DNA from: Deltaproteobacteria bacterium
Lineage (GTDB): Bacteria; Desulfobacterota; Desulfobacteria; Desulfobacterales; SURF-7
NCBI GenBank assembly: GCA_019307665.1
Contig: JAFDJC010000056.1
Location: 1-13,843, forward strand
DNA: 13,843 bases
Reading direction: 5' to 3'
The number at the start of each line of letters is the position of its first letter. Position 1 is the first letter of the stretch. The notes beneath the pieces are model-generated. The model was given only the letters and a program-made list of their open reading frames with translations. It was not told the origin of the DNA and made no database searches. Below, piece after piece: positions 9,901 through 13,843 of the stretch. A program made the position numbers and the translations under genes.

Positions 9901-10311
9901 ATTTGTGCGTCCATTCTCCTCGCGGATATAGTTGAAGTTAATTCCCGCTATCATCACGTCTATTGCAAGGCGTCCTTTCAATACCTCCCGGATCTGCACC
10001 TTTATACCAACATTTTTGATAAAAAATATCGGTTTTTCTGAAAAAAACGGATCACCTTCCATGAAAATGTTTTCCATAGCGATACCGTCAGACCAGGACC
10101 ATTCAAGCGTATCAATTCTTACTTTTCTTGTTAAGACTTTACCCGTCAGATTTTCGGCATATTCTTTGAAAGCGCTGGTCGATACCAGTTTTGGAAGCAG
10201 AAGCAGACTACCAACAAGAAGGGTTGTAATGAGTGCTGCAATAACAGTACATGATACAAATAATTTCTTTAACAATTTCCTCTTCACAGGTGTTTGTGAA
10301 TGTTTGTCCAT
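7000..10311 (-). CDS. AsmA-family (YdbH-like) inner-membrane-anchored intermembrane protein
   Basis: The product is 1103 residues. A basic N-terminus (KRKLLKK) precedes one membrane segment at about residues 17-39, leaving the rest in the periplasm. An AsmA-type opening follows: TRKVRIDTLEWSW at 61-73, then a beta-rich stretch near 97-142 with GRLAIDVMIAGINF and an Asn-Gly-Arg-Thr-Asn-Leu turn, typical of the chorein-like N-terminus of AsmA, YhdP and TamB proteins. Long alternating beta strands fill the middle. Near 905-1080 the protein has the Ile-Phe-Gly-Gly element and amphipathic strands seen at AsmA/YdbH C-termini. These proteins form hydrophobic grooves thought to carry phospholipids between inner and outer membranes. 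E. coli YdbH is shorter, at about 880 residues. The start at 10311 has only a weak ribosome-binding sequence, 28 bases after the kinase stop, so expression may depend on upstream translation. The YdbH assignment rests largely on the adjacent DUF1318-like gene; AsmA family membership is firmer. Confidence 0.82.
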   Translation of the reverse strand: MDKHSQTPVKRKLLKKLFVSCTVIAALITTLLVGSLLLLPKLVSTSAFKEYAENLTGKVLTRKVRIDTLEWSWSDGIAMENIFMEGDPFFSEKPIFFIKNVGIKVQIREVLKGRLAIDVMIAGINFNYIREENGRTNLETLFPPQKADAKPDVRDEETLTQQPLSKKRVGDFSFSVPLDINAKIHLDRISLSADDRRSKRQLDINNGSIHFDMPSLYYIPVTLNVDADVRIDRREALPCRIAVLVKKTGSVPKEIKPENLLMEVQGAIPGVEFSADGGLGKEGLKSKINVSLGKVIAAAKPFLPDGFKDSTINGRLEFDLAAKMDSEKRILFDTNINASKIYASGQLVKNKQFGPVDLTIDNKGIFDADNGVFEINKGHIRLLKSSIVEWQARVSGLASGKLKADAAVSQAYFNLEEIYKLFKVFLPPDFPFGFHDNLPREVNPNVKIGSIRFAGGAGAEKNRIGLKMLALELPGFDLKHEGKILSVNDMVFTIEDAEADFKNIFNANNQNSLDVENCRMLLRVGDFLKVEMTGEIQDTAKAELKTTGDLYVNLGEIPEELFGEYKGRVKMSGDILLAWRFSGRLPDSNEKELLAGVSGISTGEALAFIDHADIKCSINKMKTHVDLPGGETVTVGAISASPLIGYVYNHKENTGEIIGNISMKDIRWVPDYGMEAPMAVNVSMKGDHQGLHRIRFSQEMILEPFAIEQSFDFTLFGADKILEEKLQTKPQAWLTKAGGSLHTLIRIKDLSGIKLLKTDLDCSGAMEAGIRLGLLPRKMVDAKIWANVTETNVVLGDVIAVNDFYGRLNIEKRFKIVSAKEKDSGRPASGMRPLSTRVMENAFEIMPKTVASAGKSQWHYAADKNRFNPERTVGFSSAHIKKGPVPINVGMFKADVILENGLPGIERFQNDIFGGTVSGAIKICEAEEKFFLKVIINFTGIDFETILPEEKKRAETEDTEVSGHLKLYIPITDNIDTFLAKMENHLIFTHIGSRALERLLYAVDPYESNEAIVSQRRLLKKGSPKWMELKIKDGSLSMRGELTIEGVDVEIPRLERLNITNLPGTDKYGGYLVGLKPVVKMLEIASSNMIETEDGELKVNRIE

Positions 10312-10339
10312 AGGCTTGGTATTGTTTCACGGTTGGGCC

Positions 10340-12031
10340 TTAAAGAACCCATTTTTCGATCATATCAAATATAACTTCCCGTTTGATGGGCTTTGTAAGA
10401 TAATCATCCATTCCGGATTCAAGACATTTTATTTGATCTTCTTTCTGAGCGTTGGCTGTAACGGCTACTACAGGAATATGCTTTCCCCCTTTTATGCTAT
10501 CGCCTTCACCGGTCTGCTCATCAACCTGTTCATCATTCTGAAGCGACCGCTGTTTCTCCCAGTCGCGAATAGCTGCTGTTGCTTCCATGCCGTCCATTTC
10601 AGGCATTTGAACGTCCATCAATATAAGATCATATTTCTCGGGTTCTGAAGTAAAAAGATTGAGTGCTTCGCGTCCATTATTCGCTATTTTTACACTATAG
10701 CCGGCCTTTTCAAGCATTATAACCGCCAGCTTTTGGTTAACCGGATTGTCTTCCGCCACAAGTATTCTTATGGATTTCTTCATATCCTCACGGACTGAAT
10801 ACTGTGTCATGATCCGGCGTCCTGTTATATTCACGACATCTTTATTCCTGCTCTGAATACCTACCAGCTGCTTGGTCATCTGTAGCAGCTTGTTGTTTTT
10901 CACAGGTATGGTCAGGAAAGCGTCAAACCCTGCCTCTTCGCAGCGTTTTGCGCATCCTGACAAGGGAAAAGACAGGGCAAAAAGTCTTGTTGATGAAGAC
11001 AATTCAGCACTTTCGCGTACCTGTTCTGAAAGTCTAAACCCAATATCTCCAGAACCTCCTGTATCCACTATACAGATATCGAAAGGTTGATCTTCATTCA
11101 ATGCCTGTAAAAGAATATCTAAAGCATCAGAAACGCTATCGGATAGAATCGTTTCCATCCCATCGGCTTCAAGTGCCCTCGTGATACTGTTTGCATCAAT
11201 ATTACCAAAATTCGTTACCAAGGCCTTTTTTCCCGTCAATCCGGCAGGACTCGTTTTTTTCATATCAACGCTGCTATCCGCCTTCTCCATAAGCGCTATA
11301 AAACAAAAGCTGCTCCCTTTACCCGGCTCGCTTTCCAGGGTTATATCTCCCTCCATGAGTGCAGCGATCTTCTTGCAAATGGAGAGTCCCAGGCCGGTCC
11401 CCCCATATTTTCTGGCAATAGATTCTTTTTCCTGCTGGAATGGCTCGAAAATATACGCCATCTTGTCCGGAGATATGCCGATACCCGTATCCCTTACAAT
11501 TAAGATCAGCTTTTCCTTTCCATCCTCTGTTTCTTCGATATTAAGGCTCAGCTCGATTTCACCAGATTCAGTAAATTTCACCGCGTTTCCTAAAAAATTA
11601 AGGAGGACCTGCCTCATCCTTAAAGGATCTCCGCAAATTTTTGGCGGCACATTGTCGCCTATACGGCACAGAAGTTTAATCGGCTTGTTGTGAATTCTCG
11701 GACGGATCAGTTCACATACATCATGACACAGTACTTCGGGATCAAAGTTAATGTTCTCAAGGCTCATTTTTCCCGCCTCGATCTTTGAAAAATCGAGTAT
11801 ATCATCAATCAGTGCCAGAAGTGATTCACTGCTATTTTTTATGGTTATGGCATATTTGTGCTGTTCATCATTCAGATTGGTATCTATCAGCATGTCGGCA
11901 AACCCGACAATACTGTTTAACGGCGTCCGGATTTCGTGGGTCATACCGGCAAGTAATTCTCTATTTGCAATGGATGTAGATTTTGTCTTTTCAGTGACAC
12001 TATCAGACTTTTCAGTCGATGATAACGGCAT
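10340..12031 (-). CDS. Soluble hybrid histidine kinase with two receiver domains, no sensor domain
   Basis: The product is 563 residues. GGAGG lies 7 bases before ATG 12031, and the gene starts 17 bases after the efp stop. There is no membrane segment or PAS/GAF sensor; the protein enters the HisKA helix almost at once, with phospho-acceptor His32 in MTHEIRTPLN. The HATPase core is complete: N box at 143-154 (Asn149), DTGIGI at 181-186 and GGTGLGL at 210-216. The first receiver-like domain, about 267-392, is degenerate: it lacks the N-terminal acidic pair and the Thr-Lys-Pro lysine, although Asp323 remains. The second, about 421-563, is intact, with Glu427/Asp428, phospho-acceptor Asp473 in MDVQMPEMDG, Thr525 and Lys547. 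It has an acidic, Gln-rich insertion near 492-515. No partner response regulator or Hpt protein is in view, so the output is unknown; control of the flanking envelope genes is possible but not shown. Confidence 0.93.
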   Translation of the reverse strand: MPLSSTEKSDSVTEKTKSTSIANRELLAGMTHEIRTPLNSIVGFADMLIDTNLNDEQHKYAITIKNSSESLLALIDDILDFSKIEAGKMSLENINFDPEVLCHDVCELIRPRIHNKPIKLLCRIGDNVPPKICGDPLRMRQVLLNFLGNAVKFTESGEIELSLNIEETEDGKEKLILIVRDTGIGISPDKMAYIFEPFQQEKESIARKYGGTGLGLSICKKIAALMEGDITLESEPGKGSSFCFIALMEKADSSVDMKKTSPAGLTGKKALVTNFGNIDANSITRALEADGMETILSDSVSDALDILLQALNEDQPFDICIVDTGGSGDIGFRLSEQVRESAELSSSTRLFALSFPLSGCAKRCEEAGFDAFLTIPVKNNKLLQMTKQLVGIQSRNKDVVNITGRRIMTQYSVREDMKKSIRILVAEDNPVNQKLAVIMLEKAGYSVKIANNGREALNLFTSEPEKYDLILMDVQMPEMDGMEATAAIRDWEKQRSLQNDEQVDEQTGEGDSIKGGKHIPVVAVTANAQKEDQIKCLESGMDDYLTKPIKREVIFDMIEKWVL

Positions 12032-12048
12032 AGGTACGCCTCCGTTTT

Positions 12049-12612
12049 TTATCCTTTGACCCTCTCAACGTATAAACCGGTGCGTGTGTCAATTCGTATG
12101 ACCTCACCTTCTTCAATAAACGGCGGCACCTGGAGAGTTAAACCTGTTTCGAGTGTTACCGGCTTTGTGCTGCCGGAAGCAGTATCTCCTTTAGCCCACG
12201 GCTCAGCCTCAGCGACCTTTAATTCTATAAAATTTGGAAGTGTTACACCTATGGGGCGCCCATCAAAAAGCAGGACTCTGCATATTGTATTCTCTTTTAA
12301 CAGCTCTTTAACATCCTCAAGCTGCTCCTTGGTAAGAAATTCCTGTACATATGTAGACGTGTCCATAAAACATAAACTGTCACCTTCCGAGTAAAGATAC
12401 TCCATCTCCGTCTCTTCGAGATTCGCTTCCTCAAGTTTATCGCCGGACCTGAATGTCTGATCGACCTGAACCCCTGTCAACATGTTTTTGAGCCTGCATT
12501 TATAAAGAGCCTGGCCCTTACCGGGTTTAACAAACTGGAATTGGGCAACGATATAAGGGGTACCGTCGATCTGGAATTTTAATCCTTTTCTTAAATCACT
12601 TGCTTCAAGCAT
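12049..12612 (-). CDS. efp: Translation elongation factor P
   Basis: EF-P binds between the ribosomal P and E sites and relieves stalling at polyproline stretches. From ATG 12612 the product is 187 residues, the normal bacterial length, and begins MLEASDLRKG as in the family. GTG at 12621 would add three residues but overlaps the preceding stop and sits only 3 bases from GGAGG; the ATG sits 12 bases from it, so the start is slightly uncertain. The KOW-like N-terminal domain carries VKPGKGQA with Lys32 at the tip, the position that is beta-lysylated in E. coli-type factors. The two OB domains follow, including the signature near residues 146-165 (TKPVTLETGL) and PFIEEGEVIRIDTRTG close to the C-terminus. 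No modification enzyme (EpmA/EpmB) is in the window. Tight spacing to both neighbours indicates operon membership. Confidence 0.97.
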   Translation of the reverse strand: MLEASDLRKGLKFQIDGTPYIVAQFQFVKPGKGQALYKCRLKNMLTGVQVDQTFRSGDKLEEANLEETEMEYLYSEGDSLCFMDTSTYVQEFLTKEQLEDVKELLKENTICRVLLFDGRPIGVTLPNFIELKVAEAEPWAKGDTASGSTKPVTLETGLTLQVPPFIEEGEVIRIDTRTGLYVERVKG

Positions 12613-12620
12613 TGTATTCA

Positions 12621-13394
12621 CTATCCTCCATAAAAATCATTTTCCGCACGCCTTGCCTCACTCACAAAACGGGCTGTTTTTTCAGGATCTTTTTTAAAAC
12701 GGATCGGCTCCCCCCGTGAGTCAACAGCATTGGTCAACGTACAACTGTCAACACCAAAAGGCTTGGTCTGTGCTATACAGTCATAAACATTGTCAGGCGA
12801 AATACCACCGGCCAGGATGACCGGCATGCTGCTCGCTTTCACAAGGCGCGCTGCGGTTTCCCAGTCACAAGTTTTACCTGTAATACCGATAAACCCTTGC
12901 ACCGGCTGTTTCACTTCATGGTCCGTATCTCCTGTCATCATTGTATCCGTCAGAAAACAATCGCTGAAAGGTTCAAATATTTCCTTAACCCTGTCAAACG
13001 AAAAATCGTCTGTTGTACCGGCAGCCGGTATCGGTATTGACCTCATTATCTTGACTTCAGGGAATCTTGCCTTCACACCTTTCTGGAGTTCAACCAGCTG
13101 CCCGCACCCGTTTGGTGTGCCGTCAGGCATTACAATTGTTTCACAAAAATGAATTGTATCCGGTTCGTAATAATCGATCACCCTGAATACGAAATCCGGT
13201 TGACTGAAAAGCGGAATAAGGCTGCTTTCGGAATCAGATGTGTTAACCAGCCTGACCGCCTCTCTGACAAGGGGGACTTTCCATTCTGATTCGGACATAA
13301 TCACACTCCCGATACGGTCAACCCCTGTTTCCACCATCAGTTCAGCTTCACCAGGTTCCTGAATTTCATATATCTGAATCACTATTTTTGCCAT
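12621..13394 (-). CDS. TrpF-like (phosphoribosylanthranilate isomerase family) TIM barrel, divergent active site
   Basis: From ATG 13394 the product is 257 residues. A 23-residue extension back to TTG 13463 is possible but has no ribosome-binding sequence and would consist largely of a repeated leader block, so I reject it. The C-terminal half follows the phosphoribosylanthranilate isomerase pattern: FLTDT (Asp150, matching the catalytic Asp), TGKTCDW at 172-178, LAGGISPDNV at 194-203, then GVDSCTLTN at 214-222 where TrpF has VDVSSGVE. The N-terminal half diverges. The usual KICG, which supplies the general-base Cys, reads Q-I-Y-E (Tyr9), and the usual QLHG strand reads HFCE near 82-85. Canonical tryptophan-pathway activity is therefore doubtful, and no other trp gene is nearby. 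It may act on a related aminosugar phosphate, or have a non-catalytic role; the substrate is unknown. The stop lies 8 bases before the efp ATG, and its GGA-GGA codons probably serve as the efp ribosome-binding site. Confidence 0.8.
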   Translation of the reverse strand: MAKIVIQIYEIQEPGEAELMVETGVDRIGSVIMSESEWKVPLVREAVRLVNTSDSESSLIPLFSQPDFVFRVIDYYEPDTIHFCETIVMPDGTPNGCGQLVELQKGVKARFPEVKIMRSIPIPAAGTTDDFSFDRVKEIFEPFSDCFLTDTMMTGDTDHEVKQPVQGFIGITGKTCDWETAARLVKASSMPVILAGGISPDNVYDCIAQTKPFGVDSCTLTNAVDSRGEPIRFKKDPEKTARFVSEARRAENDFYGG

Positions 13395-13401
13395 TTGTCT
13401 T

Positions 13402-13431
13402 GCCCTTTTATTTTCAGCCCTTTTGTTTTCA
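13402..13431 (-). repeat. Tandem 15-base duplication containing the ribosome-binding region
   Basis: gcccttttattttca (13402-13416) is followed directly by gcccttttgttttca (13417-13431), differing at one base. On the minus strand each unit gives TGAAAA, an A-rich stretch, then AAAAGGGC. The downstream copy places AAGGG about 8 bases before ATG 13394, so the duplication makes two candidate ribosome-binding sequences in the leader of the TrpF-like gene. Confidence 0.75.
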
Positions 13432-13434
13432 GAA

Positions 13435-13463
13435 TTGATAGCATATTTGCATATTATGAGCAA
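13435..13463 (-). promoter_or_regulatory. Candidate sigma70-type promoter for the TrpF-like/efp operon
   Basis: On the minus strand TTGCTC (13463-13458) is separated by 17 bases from TATCAA (13440-13435). The match is weak (TTG plus four of six at -10). The predicted transcript would start near 13428, giving a leader of about 34 bases. It is the best spaced pair I find between the inverted repeats and the start codon. Confidence 0.28.
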
Positions 13464-13472
13464 CTTGTTGCT
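13459..13472. promoter_or_regulatory. 14-base palindrome overlapping the candidate promoter
   Basis: AGCAAC-TT-GTTGCT is a perfect inverted repeat with a 2-base centre. It covers most of the candidate -35 element, a position that would suit a dimeric repressor operator. No regulator is identified, so this is only a candidate. Confidence 0.35.
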
Positions 13473-13499
13473 AAGTTACCAGAAATTGAAGAATATTCA

Positions 13500-13544
13500 G
13501 TAAAACGGTGCATGAATTCATCTTGGATCAGGAATGCGTTTTAC
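13500..13544. other. Inverted repeat flanked by an 8-base T run
   Basis: GTAAAACG (13500-13507) pairs perfectly with CGTTTTAC (13537-13544) across a 29-base loop. CAT and ATG can extend the stem if three bases bulge. A T8 run lies at 13553-13560 on the plus strand, 8 bases past the stem, which is too far for a standard intrinsic terminator, and no plus-strand gene ends here. On the minus strand it lies about 40-80 bases upstream of the candidate promoter. Confidence 0.4.
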
Positions 13545-13612
13545 GTGGAGTATTTTTTTTAAGCGCTATCAGAAATCAAAGGAAAAGGGGTCGCTGGATG
13601 CATTCAGTTTGT

Positions 13613-13666
13613 ATCCGGCAACGATGATTGACCCAAATACGGTTTGCTGCATCATCGTTGCCGGAT
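13613..13666. repeat. Perfect 16-base inverted repeat, 22-base loop
   Basis: ATCCGGCAACGATGAT (13613-13628) and its exact reverse complement (13651-13666) can form a long hairpin in the gap after the acyl-CoA ligase stop. No T run follows on either strand, so it is not a classical intrinsic terminator, though it could stabilise an mRNA 3' end or bind protein. A degenerate direct copy of the right arm (ataatcattgctgg) lies immediately beyond it, near 13669-13682. Confidence 0.7.
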
Positions 13667-13741
13667 CCATAATCATTGCTGGAAAATGCCGGGGCAATAA
13701 AATCCCGAACTGCAGCCCTTTCCTATGGAAGGATCAATATA

Positions 13742-13843
13742 TCAGGTATACATATTCTCTATATCATCGGAGTATTTGTCATAAATAATTCTCCGTTTAA
13801 GCTTCATGGTGGGAGTTAATTCACCGCCTTCAATGGAGAATTC
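13742..13843 (-). CDS. Long-chain fatty-acid CoA ligase (AMP-forming), C-terminal 33 residues
   Basis: This is the end of a gene entering from the right edge. The visible residues are EFSIEGGELTPTMKLKRR followed by a Tyr-Asp-Lys-Tyr helix ending in Asn-Met-Tyr-Thr and a TGA stop. The GELTPTxKLKR block is the A10 motif of long-chain acyl-CoA synthetases in the adenylate-forming superfamily, and includes the C-terminal catalytic lysine. The enzyme would activate fatty acids with ATP and CoA for beta-oxidation or lipid synthesis. The gap of about 350 bases to the next start and the hairpin between them suggest a separate transcription unit from the efp operon. Confidence 0.85.
   Translation of the reverse strand, partial: EFSIEGGELTPTMKLKRRIIYDKYSDDIENMYT

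Larger units (their letters stand above)
13464..13741. other. Intergenic region without a supported gene
   Basis: The 278 bases between the acyl-CoA ligase stop and the TrpF-like leader contain no convincing coding sequence. A plus-strand frame at 13534-13788 is low in similarity to anything I recognise, overlaps the ligase end and crosses the hairpin, so I treat it as chance. The content is the two inverted repeats listed separately and A/T-rich tracts. Confidence 0.6.

Noticed and set aside
9932..10648. 238-residue plus-strand open frame across the kinase/AsmA junction
   Set aside because: It is antisense to two well-supported genes, has a composition typical of reversed coding sequence (Phe/Ser/Ile-rich without a recognisable family), and no ribosome-binding sequence stands out.
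11181..11693. 170-residue plus-strand open frame inside the kinase gene
   Set aside because: It lies fully antisense to the HATPase and receiver regions, which match their families closely. It is a shadow frame.
13395..13463. N-terminal extension of the TrpF-like protein from TTG 13463
   Set aside because: The TTG has no ribosome-binding sequence and lies in the candidate -35 element. The added residues come largely from the duplicated leader block, and family homology begins at the internal ATG.
13534..13788. 84-residue plus-strand open frame in the intergenic region
   Set aside because: It overlaps the ligase C-terminus, is interrupted by a perfect inverted repeat and resembles no family. 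It is probably chance.
13838..13843. EcoRI site (GAATTC) exactly at the right edge, as in a cloned restriction fragment
   Set aside because: The left edge does not show the matching half-site, and the site falls within the conserved ligase frame, so coincidence is as likely as a cloning boundary.

Overview
The window is chromosomal-type DNA of moderate GC. All seven recognisable genes, two of them cut by the window edges, lie on the minus strand, so they read from high to low coordinates. The protein set is an AsmA-family intermembrane protein, a predicted outer-membrane lipoprotein, a sensor-less hybrid histidine kinase, elongation factor P, a TrpF-like barrel, a long-chain acyl-CoA ligase and a giant TPR/CHAT-like protein. 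This fits a Gram-negative bacterium, and my best guess is a Desulfobacterota (deltaproteobacterial sulfate-reducer-like) genome. That placement is an impression from protein style, not a computed result. No tRNA, rRNA, CRISPR array, IS element or phage gene is visible.

Layout, in transcription order. At the right edge (13742-13843) are the last 33 codons of a long-chain fatty-acid CoA ligase. The only real intergenic region, 13395-13741, follows. It holds two inverted repeats, a short palindrome, a weak candidate promoter and a tandemly duplicated 15-base leader block. Next comes a tight run: a TrpF-like TIM barrel lacking the usual catalytic cysteine (12621-13394), efp (12049-12612), a cytoplasmic hybrid histidine kinase (10340-12031), a 1103-residue AsmA/YdbH-like protein (7000-10311), a DUF1318/YdbL-like lipoprotein (6393-6986), and a giant exported protein that fills 1-6411 and runs off the left edge.

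The gaps between these six genes are 8, 17, 28 and 13 bases, and the last pair overlaps by 19 bases. One transcript, or a few nested ones, is likely. The two ends look functionally different: housekeeping (efp, TrpF-like) at the promoter side, and envelope genes distally.

The distal trio is the part most worth attention. An inner-membrane-anchored AsmA-like protein and an outer-membrane lipoprotein resembling YdbL recall the YdbH-YnbE-YdbL intermembrane lipid-transport module of enterobacteria. Here they are translationally coupled to a protein of more than 2137 residues. That protein has a signal peptide, a TolB/PD40-like propeller with an EF-hand-type calcium loop, long TPR arrays, and a central CHAT-like domain that appears to have lost both catalytic positions. 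I infer an envelope-spanning assembly with a very large periplasmic scaffold. The link to lipid transport is by family analogy only.
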